Source: Lentzea californiensis (GTDB lineage: Bacteria; Actinomycetota; Actinomycetes; Mycobacteriales; Pseudonocardiaceae). Taken from it: a stretch of 64,000 nt of DNA. The notes beneath the pieces were generated by a model. The model worked only from the letters and a program-made list of their open reading frames with translations, was not told where the DNA came from and made no database searches. The stretch's first letter is position 1. Every line of letters starts with the position of its first letter. This document shows positions 1 through 7,598 of the stretch, in pieces. Made by a program: the position numbers and the translations under genes. Where the stretch lies: contig NZ_JANBBE010000016.1 of assembly GCF_024648825.1 (NCBI RefSeq), positions 62,001-126,000 of the forward strand, written 5' to 3'.

Positions 1-1299
1 GGGTGGCGGGAACGGGTTGCAGTGCAACAGCATGCGGGCGAACACGGCGCCGAACATCGCGTGCTTCGACTGCCAGTCGGCGGTGAGGGCCTTCACCCGG
101 TCCGGGGGGATGCGGGTGGCGGTGTCGTTGCAGCCGATGATCAGGCCCGCGTCGAAGCGCGGCGGGTTCTCGTCCAGGTCGTTGACCAGCGGTTCCAGCA
201 GGGCGAACAGGCCCGTGCTGTCGCCGGCTCGGGCCTTCACCAGGGCGTCGGCGAGTGCGGGCCAGCGGGCCCGGTCGGTCAGGCCCGCCAGGATCGCGTT
301 CAGGGCCGAGCCCGGGGTCAGGTCGACGTACTCGCCGCGCACGCGGCCGGTTCGCAGCTGGGCCAGGAGTGCCGTGACGTCCTCGCGGGGGTTCGAGAGC
401 GCGCAGCCACGGGTCTTGCAGTCGCGGGCGAACGCGTCGAACGTCGCCTCCGCCGCGACGGCGCGGGACTCGAGGACGCCCACCTGGTCGAGCGCCGGGT
501 CCGGGGCGCCGTCCAGGACGGTGCGGCCGATGCGGTTCGGGTAGCGCTGGGCGTAGGTCGTGACGACGCGCGAACCCTCGCCCAGGCCGATGGCGTTGAG
601 GCGGTCGGTGCCCAGGTAGTCGCGGAGGCGTTCGAGGTCGGCGGCCGCGCGCCACGAGTCGAACGCGGTCAGCCGGCCTTCGAGGTCGAGCACGCACTCC
701 TGCGACGCCTCGCCCGCGGCGACCACGAGGGTCGACTGCTCGGTCTCGGCCGGGTCGTACTCGACGAGCTGTGCGCGCGTGGCCTGCGGAACGCACGCCA
801 TGCCGTCCGAACGGCCGGTGCCGCGCCGGTCCATGCCGATGATCGTGAACGTGCTGAGGATTTCCTTCGGCAACGCCGCCGCGAGCCGCGCGGCCTTCAG
901 CGTGCCGGGCTCGCCGCCGGGGTCGTTGACGACGACCAGCGCGCTCTTGCCCGTGCCGACGCGCGTCAGGGCGATGCCGATCGTGCCGCGGCCGGGGCGT
1001 CCCGGCGGGTCGAGCACGGTGGTCATGCGCGCGCATTCGTACTTCTGGTCGCCCTGCGGGACATCGGCGCCGAAGCGGTCCTTCATCTGCTCGTTGCACG
1101 GCGACCACGGCAGCGAGTCCGCCTTGTACTCGCTCAGCGGGGGCACGGGCTGGGGCCCGGCGAGCGTGCTCTGGTCGACGGGCTGGTCGCCCTCGCCCTT
1201 GACCGCGATCACCGGCCTGTTCGAGGGCCCCGCGCTGCACGCCGTCAGCACGCTCACTGCCAGTAGGGCCAAGGCAGCGCGACGCACAGATTTCCTCAC
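1..1299 (-). CDS. TAP-like alpha/beta-hydrolase lipoprotein, nucleophile serine missing (3' end outside window)
   Basis: Reads from GTG at 1299 to the window edge, 433 codons, so the C-terminus is missing. The N-terminus has positively charged residues, a hydrophobic stretch and a lipobox (VLTAC, Cys about residue 21), so an exported lipoprotein is predicted. The body matches the secreted tripeptidyl-aminopeptidase-like (TAP) hydrolase family: an oxyanion-loop segment NDPGGEPG, then IIGMDRRGTGRSD, and the C-terminal TAP domain with conserved cysteines. At the nucleophile elbow, where relatives carry G-x-S-x-G, the sequence is GLGEGSR (about 570-594), so the catalytic Ser is replaced by Gly. 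It may be a non-catalytic binder. Divergent from the EamA transporter gene. Confidence 0.85.
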   Translation of the reverse strand, partial: MRKSVRRAALALLAVSVLTACSAGPSNRPVIAVKGEGDQPVDQSTLAGPQPVPPLSEYKADSLPWSPCNEQMKDRFGADVPQGDQKYECARMTTVLDPPGRPGRGTIGIALTRVGTGKSALVVVNDPGGEPGTLKAARLAAALPKEILSTFTIIGMDRRGTGRSDGMACVPQATRAQLVEYDPAETEQSTLVVAAGEASQECVLDLEGRLTAFDSWRAAADLERLRDYLGTDRLNAIGLGEGSRVVTTYAQRYPNRIGRTVLDGAPDPALDQVGVLESRAVAAEATFDAFARDCKTRGCALSNPREDVTALLAQLRTGRVRGEYVDLTPGSALNAILAGLTDRARWPALADALVKARAGDSTGLFALLEPLVNDLDENPPRFDAGLIIGCNDTATRIPPDRVKALTADWQSKHAMFGAVFARMLLHCNPFPPP

Positions 1300-1369
1300 T
1301 CTCGTTCACACTCCGGGAAGCTGAGCCTCGCACGGCACAGGTGAGAATCCAGTGAGTCAGGATGGGGGC

Positions 1370-2239
1370 ATGGCTCGCGCTGATCGGCTTCCCGCCGCTC
1401 GTCTCATGGGTGGCATCCCGCCGACGGCCCTCGTGCTCCTCGGCATCGTCAGCGTGCAGGTCGGCGCCGCGTTCGCGAAGCAGCTGTTCACGGTCGCGGG
1501 TGCGGCGGGCACGGTGACGTTGCGCCTGGTCATGGCCGCGCTGGTACTGGTCGTGATCTGGCGCCCGTCCGTCCGGCTCGACCGCCGCACGCTCGTCACC
1601 ATCGCCACCTACGGCACGGTGCTCGCGGCGATGAACCTCTGCTTCTACGCGGCGCTCGACCGCATCCCGCTCGGCGCGGCCGTCACGATCGAGTTCCTCG
1701 GGCCGCTCGCGGTGGCCGTCGCCGGGTCACGGCGCTGGATCGACGGCGTGTGGGTGTTGCTCGCGGCTGTTGGAGTGGTGCTGCTCACGGGCGTGCAGGG
1801 CGGTCTGTTGTGGACAGGTGTGTTGTTCGCACTGGCCGCGGGCGCGTGCTGGGCGGCGTACATCCTGGTGACGGCCAGGCTCGGCAGCCAGACGACCGAC
1901 GGCAAGGGCCTCGCGCTCGCGATGGTGGTCGGGGCGGTGATCGCGCTGCCGTTCGGCGTCGGCTCGGCAGGCACGGCGATGCTCGACCCGCTGGTGCTCG
2001 CGGCGGGGTTCGCGGTCGCGCTGATGTCGTCGGTGGTCCCGTACTCGCTGGAGCTGGAGGCGTTGCGCCGCATGCCGCCGCGCGTGTTCGGGATCCTGAT
2101 GTCGATGGAACCGGCGGTGGCCGCCGTCGCGGGCCTGCTGCTGCTCGGCGAGCACCTCAAGGCGGCACAATGGGCTGCCGTCTGCTGTGTCGTGATCGCG
2201 TCGATCGGTGCGACGCGATCGGCCAAGCCCGACGTCTAA
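1370..2239 (+). CDS. EamA/RhtA-family DMT exporter
   Basis: A 289-residue integral membrane protein with about ten hydrophobic helices in two homologous halves, as in EamA (drug/metabolite) transporters. Motifs such as FYAALDRIPLGAAVTIEFLGPLAVA and the late MSMEPAVAAVAGLLLLGE segment match the RhtA-like subgroup, which exports amino acids such as threonine and homoserine; the substrate here is not known. ATG at 1370 follows a G-rich Shine-Dalgarno (GGGGG); GTG at 1352 is the alternative. Its TAA overlaps the stop of the convergent DNA ligase gene (2236-2239). Confidence 0.85.
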   Translation: MARADRLPAARLMGGIPPTALVLLGIVSVQVGAAFAKQLFTVAGAAGTVTLRLVMAALVLVVIWRPSVRLDRRTLVTIATYGTVLAAMNLCFYAALDRIPLGAAVTIEFLGPLAVAVAGSRRWIDGVWVLLAAVGVVLLTGVQGGLLWTGVLFALAAGACWAAYILVTARLGSQTTDGKGLALAMVVGAVIALPFGVGSAGTAMLDPLVLAAGFAVALMSSVVPYSLELEALRRMPPRVFGILMSMEPAVAAVAGLLLLGEHLKAAQWAAVCCVVIASIGATRSAKPDV

Positions 2240-3303
2240 CGGGCCCGGAGCTCGCCCTTCAACACGGAAGCCACGTCGTAGCGGGCCGGGATCTCCAGCT
2301 GGTCGTAGCGGCACGACAGCGGTTCCCGGTCCGGCCGCCACCGCGCGAACTGGCCGTTGTGCCGCAACCGCACCGGCTGCTCGCCCTCGGTCTGCGTGTA
2401 GTGGATCTCCAGCACCCGCTCGGGACGCAGCGCCACGTACTCGGCCTGCTTGCCGCGCCACCGGTTGATCTCACCGGGGATCCGCTGGCCCGGAACGGGA
2501 CTCGCCCACGGGTGGTCTCCCGTGGTGATCAACGGCGCCAGCTCGGCCGCGAGCTCCCTGCGTTCGGCGGCCTTGAACGAACCGCAGACGCCGATGTGGT
2601 GCAGCAGGTCGCCGGAGTCGTAGACGCCGAGCAGCAACGAACCGACCGCCGTGCCGGGCTCGGTGTCCTTGTGCCAGCGCAACCCGGCGAGCACGACGTC
2701 GGCGGTGCGGGCGTGCTTCACCTTGATCATCGAACGCTTGCCCGGCGTGTACGGGCCGTCCGACGGCTTGCCCATCACGCCGTCCAGCCCGGCGCCCTCG
2801 AACAGCGTGAACCACTGCCGCGCAGTCTCGACGGACGTCGTCGCGGGCGTCACGTTCAACCCGGGCAGCTGCAGCAACGCCTCGCGCCGCGCGATCGTCG
2901 GCGACTCCATCAGCACCTCGGACCCCAGCGCGAGCAGGTCGAAGGCGACGAACGTGGCCGGCGTGGACTCCGACAGCATCGTCACCCGCGAGGCGGCCGG
3001 GTGGATGCGCTCGGACAACGCGTCGAAGTCCAGCTCGTCGTTCTTCGCGACCACCAGCTCGCCGTCGACGACCACCCGGTCGGGCAGCACGTCCAGCATC
3101 GAGGCGGCGACCTCGGGGAAGTAGCGGTTGAGCGGCTTGCCGCTGCGCGACTGCAGCAGCACCTCGTCGCCGGAGCGGAACACCACGCAGCGGAACCCGT
3201 CCCACTTCGGTTCGAAGAACAGGTTCGCGTCGTCCGGGATCCCGTCCACCGCGGTGGCGAGCATCGGCTGCAGCGGCGGTGTCAGCGGTAGGTCCACGCG
3301 CAC
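2236..3303 (-). CDS. ligC: ATP-dependent DNA ligase (LigC-like)
   Basis: About 355 residues. The adenylation motif KWDGFR (Lys nucleophile) lies near residue 35, followed by VDGELVV (motif III) and MIKVKH (motif V), then an OB-fold domain ending with RYDQLEIPARYDVASVL. Length and order fit the stand-alone ATP-dependent ligases (LigC group) of actinomycetes, which act in repair and end joining beside the NAD-dependent replicative ligase; no polymerase or nuclease domain is fused. GTG at 3303 has an AGAGG ribosome site six bases upstream. A TTG at 3318 overlapping the TGA of the upstream reductase gene is the alternative. Cotranscribed with that reductase. Confidence 0.9.
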   Translation of the reverse strand: MRVDLPLTPPLQPMLATAVDGIPDDANLFFEPKWDGFRCVVFRSGDEVLLQSRSGKPLNRYFPEVAASMLDVLPDRVVVDGELVVAKNDELDFDALSERIHPAASRVTMLSESTPATFVAFDLLALGSEVLMESPTIARREALLQLPGLNVTPATTSVETARQWFTLFEGAGLDGVMGKPSDGPYTPGKRSMIKVKHARTADVVLAGLRWHKDTEPGTAVGSLLLGVYDSGDLLHHIGVCGSFKAAERRELAAELAPLITTGDHPWASPVPGQRIPGEINRWRGKQAEYVALRPERVLEIHYTQTEGEQPVRLRHNGQFARWRPDREPLSCRYDQLEIPARYDVASVLKGELRAR

Positions 3304-3314
3304 ATCCTGCCTCT

Positions 3315-3968
3315 TCAACTGGAATTCTGCCGTTGATACCGCAGCAAAAGCACGTCGTCCTCGCGTAGCACCGACACCAGCGCGAGGTCCACGGGCGGGA
3401 TCACCGGACCGTGCGCGATCCGTGAGGAGTCGCCCACCGCGAGCAGGGGTGCCACCGTCAGGTTCAGCGCGTCCACCAGGCCGGCGGCCACCATCGACCC
3501 GAACAACCGCGGCCCGCCCTCGAGGTCGATCCGGTGCAGTCCCCGTGCCGCGAGCTCGGTGACCGCGACGCCCAGGTCCACCTCGGTCTCGCCGGCGACG
3601 ACCACGTCGGCGGGCAGCGCGGGCATCCGGGCGGCCTCGGTGGTGATCACGATCGGCGGCACGGCGGTGTCGGTGAACAGCGGCAGGTCCGGCGTCAGCG
3701 ACCCGCGCGCCGTCACCACGGCGATCGGCAACGGCCTGGTGCGCTTCGCGCCCCGGTACCCCTCGGCCAGCACAGTCGCCGAGCCCACCAGCACGACGTC
3801 GGCGAGTTCGCGCCCGAGCAGGTAGATGCGCCGGTCCGCGGGCGAGCCCAGCCCGGCCGACCGGCCGTCGACCGACACCGCGCCGTCCACGCTGGACACG
3901 AAGTTCGCGGTCACCCAGGTGCGGCCCGCGGGATACCCGTACAGCGACTCGAGGGCTGTGTCGGTCAT
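3315..3968 (-). CDS. RibD C-terminal-type (pyrimidine/dihydrofolate reductase fold) protein
   Basis: About 217 residues with the RibD_C/DHFR-like fold: VTANFVSSVDGAVSVDGRSAGLGSPADRR at the substrate side, DVVLVGSATVLAEGY, and the NADPH-binding LEGGPRLFGSMVAAGLVDAL. Family members reduce the 5-amino-6-ribosylamino-pyrimidinone intermediate of riboflavin synthesis or act as general reductases. The N-terminal deaminase half of RibD is absent, so this is the single-domain actinobacterial form whose substrate is often unknown. ATG at 3968 gives the usual N-terminus; an upstream GTG at 4001 is possible. It precedes the DNA ligase gene by about 11 bases. Confidence 0.8.
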   Translation of the reverse strand: MTDTALESLYGYPAGRTWVTANFVSSVDGAVSVDGRSAGLGSPADRRIYLLGRELADVVLVGSATVLAEGYRGAKRTRPLPIAVVTARGSLTPDLPLFTDTAVPPIVITTEAARMPALPADVVVAGETEVDLGVAVTELAARGLHRIDLEGGPRLFGSMVAAGLVDALNLTVAPLLAVGDSSRIAHGPVIPPVDLALVSVLREDDVLLLRYQRQNSS

Positions 3969-4034
3969 CTCAACGCCCGGTGAGGGCCACAACATCTCCA
4001 CCGAGCCATCCCATCACGCCGATAAGGTGCGGGC

Positions 4035-5027
4035 ATGCGCTTGTCCGACCGGGATCCTCAGATCGGTGCCGACGAACTGATCGAGGGCCTGGTACCGCCA
4101 CCGAGGTTCGACTCGGTCAGCTTCGACACCTACATCCCGAACCCCGACGAACCCTCGCAGGCCGCCGCGGTCGAGGCGGGCCGCCTGTTCGCCGCGCGGG
4201 TCAGCGTGCGCCGCAAGAAGTGGTCGCTGTTCGGGTCCAGGGACTCCGACGAGGGCAAGCTCGGCCTCTACCTCGACGGCGGCTTCGGCGTCGGCAAGAC
4301 CCACCTGCTCGCCTCGCTCTGGCACGCCGTGCCGGGCCCTAAGGCGTACGGCACGTTCGTCGAACTGACGAACATGGTCGGCGTCCTGACGTTCCCCGAG
4401 GCTGTGAAGCGGCTGTCGGGCCACAAGCTGCTCGCCATCGACGAGTTCGAGCTCGACGATCCCGGCGACACGATGCTGGTCACGCGCCTGATCAAGGAAC
4501 TCGTCGCGGCCGGCGTGCACGTCGCGGCCACCTCGAACACGCTGCCGGACAAGCTCGGCGAGGGCCGGTTCGCCGCCGCTGAATTCCTGCGCGAGATCCA
4601 GTCGATGTCGTCGAAGTTCGACGTCGTGCGCGTGGACGGCCCCGACTACCGCCACCGCGGCCTGCCGGATGCCCCGTCACCCATGTCAGACACTGACTTG
4701 ATTGTTAGAGCCTCTAACACCGCAGGTTCGACCCTCGACGACTTCGACGACCTCTGCAAGGCGCTCGCCCGCATCCACCCGTCGAAGTACGGGCGGCTGC
4801 TCGACGGCGTCACCGCGGTGCACCTGAAGGACGTCAAGGCCGCGCCGGACCAGAGCGTCGGGCTGAGGCTCGTGGCGTTCGGCGACCGGCTCTACGACCG
4901 CGACATCCCGGTGGCGGTCTCGGGGCAGCCGCTCTCGGAGCTGTTCACCGACGAGATGCTGCGCGGCGGTTACCGCAAGAAGTACCTGCGAGCTGTCAGC
5001 CGATTGGTCGCACTTTCTCGGGTTTGA
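4035..5027 (+). CDS. zapE: ZapE-type AFG1-like ATPase
   Basis: A 330-residue AAA-related P-loop ATPase: Walker A GGFGVGKTH near residue 80 and Walker B LLAIDEFELDDPG, followed by the SNT sensor (AATSNTLPDKL). This order matches ZapE/AFG1, which in E. coli acts at the division septum; the actinobacterial role is less defined. A -10-like TAAGGT at 4023-4028 sits six bases before the ATG, so the mRNA is probably leaderless. Residues about 222-228 are encoded by AT-rich, rare codons forming a perfect palindrome (4704-4718). Divergent from the RibD-like gene. Confidence 0.88.
   Translation: MRLSDRDPQIGADELIEGLVPPPRFDSVSFDTYIPNPDEPSQAAAVEAGRLFAARVSVRRKKWSLFGSRDSDEGKLGLYLDGGFGVGKTHLLASLWHAVPGPKAYGTFVELTNMVGVLTFPEAVKRLSGHKLLAIDEFELDDPGDTMLVTRLIKELVAAGVHVAATSNTLPDKLGEGRFAAAEFLREIQSMSSKFDVVRVDGPDYRHRGLPDAPSPMSDTDLIVRASNTAGSTLDDFDDLCKALARIHPSKYGRLLDGVTAVHLKDVKAAPDQSVGLRLVAFGDRLYDRDIPVAVSGQPLSELFTDEMLRGGYRKKYLRAVSRLVALSRV
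4704..4718. repeat. perfect 15-bp palindrome inside zapE
   Basis: GTTAGAGCCTCTAAC, two 7-base arms around one base. It is written in codons GTT AGA GCC TCT AAC, which are scarce in the surrounding GC-rich gene (AGA especially). The encoded loop is between the ATPase core and the C-terminal domain. It has the form of a repressor operator, but no promoter-like context is obvious. Confidence 0.6.
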
Positions 5028-5100
5028 CTCCGGCGGCGTTCGAGTATCCACTGGGTGGCGGGCGGGAATGATGACGTCCCGACGTCCTCCGGAGGCACTG

Positions 5101-5346
5101 ATGCTGAGTGAAGCCGAACGCCGCTCGCTCGAGGAGATCGAACAGCGGCTGCTCGCGGACGAGCCGAGACTCGCCCGCACGATGAACCGCCAGGTGCGTC
5201 CCTGGTTGCTCTACTCCCTCCTGTTCGTCTTCGGCGGTCTCACGGTGCTGCTGACGGTGATCAGCGCGTTCGGCCCCGCCTTCCAGTGCCTCATGGTCAC
5301 CGCCGCCGTGCTGGTGTACCGGAGGTACCCGCTCCGCCTGCGGTGA
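5101..5346 (+). CDS. DUF3040 small membrane protein
   Basis: An 81-residue protein starting MLSEAERRSLEEIEQRLLADEPRLAR, the DUF3040 signature, followed by two hydrophobic segments (LLYSLLFVFGGLTVLLTVISAFG and FQCLMVTAAVLVY). ATG at 5101 has a clear GGAGG seven bases upstream; an ATG at 5068 lies before that ribosome site and is rejected. Members are common in actinomycetes and have no assigned function. Lies between zapE and the ABC-F gene. Confidence 0.85.
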   Translation: MLSEAERRSLEEIEQRLLADEPRLARTMNRQVRPWLLYSLLFVFGGLTVLLTVISAFGPAFQCLMVTAAVLVYRRYPLRLR

Positions 5347-5394
5347 CCGGAAACTCACTGGCTTTCCCGGGCGGCGACCCCGACGATCTCGGGC

Positions 5395-6990
5395 GTGGGT
5401 TATCTGGAAGCGAACGGGCTCGCGTACACCCTGCCTGACGGCAGGGAGCTGTTCCGCGACGTCTCGTTCAAGGTGAGCGGCGGGACCGTGGTCGCGCTCG
5501 TCGGCGCGAACGGTGCCGGCAAGACGACGCTGCAACGGATCCTGTCGGGGGAGCTCACCCCGAAGCAGGGCAGCGTGCACGTGCAGGGCGGGCTGGCGGT
5601 GATGCCGCAGTTCATCGGCTCGGTCCGCGACGACTCGCTCGTGCGCGACCTGTTGCTGTCGGTCGCCCCCGAGGCGTTGCGCAAGGCGGCCGTGGAGCTC
5701 GACGACGCCGAGCTCGCGCTGATGGACACCGACGACGAACCCGCCCAGATGCGGTACGCGAACGCCCTCTCCGGCTACGGCGAGGCAGGCGGGTACGACA
5801 TCGAGGTGCTCTGGGACACCGTCACCGTCGCCGCCCTAGGCCTGCCCTACGACCGCGCCCGGTTCCGCGAGGTCCGCACGCTCTCCGGCGGCGAGCAGAA
5901 GCGCCTGGTCCTGGAGACCCTGCTGCGCGGCCACGAGCAGGTCCTGCTGCTCGACGAGCCCGACAACTACCTCGACGTCCCCGGCAAGCGCTGGCTCGAA
6001 GACCGGCTGAAGGCCACCGACAAGGCCGTTCTCGTCGTCAGCCACGACCGTGAGCTGCTGTCCACGGCCGCCACGCACGTCGTCACGGTCGAGGCGCATT
6101 CCACGTGGACGCACGCGGGCTCGTTCGGGACGTGGCACGGCGCCCGGGCGAAACGCATCGACAGGCTGCTGGAAGATCACCGGCGCTGGAACGAGGAGCA
6201 CGAGCGGCTCAAGGACCTCGTCCGCACGCTCCAGCAGCTGGCCAAGTCCTCCGAGGTGATGGCTCAGAAGTACCGGGTCATGGCCGCGCGCCTCGAACGC
6301 TACGAGCAGGCGGGCCCGCCGCCGGAGATCCCTCAGGACGAGAAGGTCACGCCTCGGCTGAAGGGTGGCCGGACGGGCGTGCGCGCGATCACGTGCGAGG
6401 CGCTGGAGCTGACCGGGCTGATGCAGCCCTTCTCGCAGGAGATCTTCTTCGGTGACCGGGTCGCCGTGCTGGGCGCGAACGGCTCCGGCAAGAGCCACTT
6501 CCTGCGGCTGCTCGGCGGTGACGAGGTGAGGACCACCGGCAAGTGGAAGCTCGGCGCACGGGTCGTGGCGGGCCTGTTCGCGCAGACGCACGAGCACCCG
6601 GAGTGGCTCGGCCGCACGCTCGTCGACATCCTCTGGCACGGCGAGGGCCAGCGCACCGGCAAGGACCGGGGCGCAGCGATGTCGGTGCTGCAGCGCTACG
6701 GCCTGCACCAGGCGGGCGACCAGCGGTTCGAGAACCTCTCCGGCGGGCAGCAGGCGCGGTTCCAGATCCTGCTGCTGGAGCTGTCCGGGGCGACGTTGCT
6801 GCTGCTCGACGAGCCGACGGACAACCTCGACCTCGCGTCGGCGGAGGCGTTGCAGAACGCGCTGAACGACTTCGAGGGCACGGTCGTCGCGGTCACGCAC
6901 GACAGGTGGTTCGCGAAGTCGTTCGACCGGTTCCTGCACTTCCGGGCGGACGGCAAGGTGTCCGAAGTGGACGAACCGGTTTGGACCTAG
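5395..6990 (+). CDS. ABC-F family ATPase
   Basis: A 531-residue soluble protein with two ABC ATPase cassettes and no membrane segment. Cassette 1 has Walker A GANGAGKTT, signature LSGGEQKR and Walker B LLLDEPDNYLD. Cassette 2 has GANGSGKSH, LSGGQQAR and LLLDEPTDNLD. A charged linker of about 80 residues (ERLKDLVRTLQQLAKSSEVMAQKYRV) separates them. ABC-F proteins bind the ribosomal E-site region; some are translation factors and others give antibiotic resistance by ribosome protection. The sequence alone does not say which. GTG at 5395. Its TAG overlaps the convergent GNAT stop in a CTAG. Confidence 0.92.
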   Translation: MGYLEANGLAYTLPDGRELFRDVSFKVSGGTVVALVGANGAGKTTLQRILSGELTPKQGSVHVQGGLAVMPQFIGSVRDDSLVRDLLLSVAPEALRKAAVELDDAELALMDTDDEPAQMRYANALSGYGEAGGYDIEVLWDTVTVAALGLPYDRARFREVRTLSGGEQKRLVLETLLRGHEQVLLLDEPDNYLDVPGKRWLEDRLKATDKAVLVVSHDRELLSTAATHVVTVEAHSTWTHAGSFGTWHGARAKRIDRLLEDHRRWNEEHERLKDLVRTLQQLAKSSEVMAQKYRVMAARLERYEQAGPPPEIPQDEKVTPRLKGGRTGVRAITCEALELTGLMQPFSQEIFFGDRVAVLGANGSGKSHFLRLLGGDEVRTTGKWKLGARVVAGLFAQTHEHPEWLGRTLVDILWHGEGQRTGKDRGAAMSVLQRYGLHQAGDQRFENLSGGQQARFQILLLELSGATLLLLDEPTDNLDLASAEALQNALNDFEGTVVAVTHDRWFAKSFDRFLHFRADGKVSEVDEPVWT

Positions 6991-7391
6991 AGCTCCCAGG
7001 ACACGAAGGCGCCGTCGTCGATCGACCCGCCCGCCTTGCGGTACGTGGCCTGCGCCGCCGTGTCGCCCGCGGCGGTGCCGGTCCACATCGCGTAGCAGGC
7101 CCGTTCCACCGCGAGGGCTTTCAGCGCCTCCACCAGCGCGGTGCCGATGCCGCGCCGCAGGAACGCGTCGTCCACGCCCAGCTCGTAGAGGAACATCTCG
7201 GTGCCCTTGTCGGGGTGCGTGGTCTCCACCCCGGACACGAAACCGGCGGGCTGGTCGCCGATGTAGGCGATCAGCAGATGGCTGTGATCCTGCGCCAGGA
7301 ACCGCGCGGTCGCGTCCGGCCGCGGCGGCGCGTCGAACAGGTGCGCGGCGGCGAACACGTCGTCGGTGGAGTCGGCGCGGCGGATCTTCAT
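6987..7391 (-). CDS. GNAT acetyltransferase, AAC(3)-I-like
   Basis: A 134-residue GNAT with the acetyl-CoA-binding motif A segment EMFLYELGVDDAFLRRGIGTALVEAL (R-R-G-I-G-T) and a late YRKAGG. The arrangement resembles small aminoglycoside 3-N-acetyltransferases of the AAC(3)-I type, but many such genes have other substrates. A -10-like TAGCCT lies six bases before the ATG, formed by the flank of the palindromic element at 7401-7567, so the gene may be leaderless. Tail-to-tail overlap with the ABC-F gene. Confidence 0.8.
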   Translation of the reverse strand: MKIRRADSTDDVFAAAHLFDAPPRPDATARFLAQDHSHLLIAYIGDQPAGFVSGVETTHPDKGTEMFLYELGVDDAFLRRGIGTALVEALKALAVERACYAMWTGTAAGDTAAQATYRKAGGSIDDGAFVSWEL

Positions 7392-7400
7392 ACCGCCAGG

Positions 7401-7567
7401 CTAGGCGGTGTCCGACAATTCCGTCGGGCGATAGTGGCGGCCGAGGGATCCGCGGACGGCGCCGCCGCAACGCCCGGATACGCCCGGTATGAGGCCGTCG
7501 CGGCGACATCGTCCGCGGATCGCCCGCCCGCGCCTCTCACCGGACGAAATCGTCAGACACCGCCTAG
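7401..7567. mobile_element. 167-bp palindromic MITE-like element flanked by CTAG
   Basis: The two ends align ungapped as inverted repeats over about 68 bases each with roughly 54 identities. The outer ends share GGCGGTGTC with 12 matching bases including the flank, and an inner block GATCCGCGGACG is identical. About 31 bases remain in the middle. Both ends sit next to CTAG (7401-7404 and 7564-7567), as expected of a 4-bp CTAG/YTAR target duplication made by IS5-type transposases. No transposase is encoded. It fills the gap between the GNAT gene and the DUF2252 stop. Confidence 0.75.
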
Positions 7568-7598
7568 GTCGACTCCGCGGCGAGGGCCTGAAGGCGCG

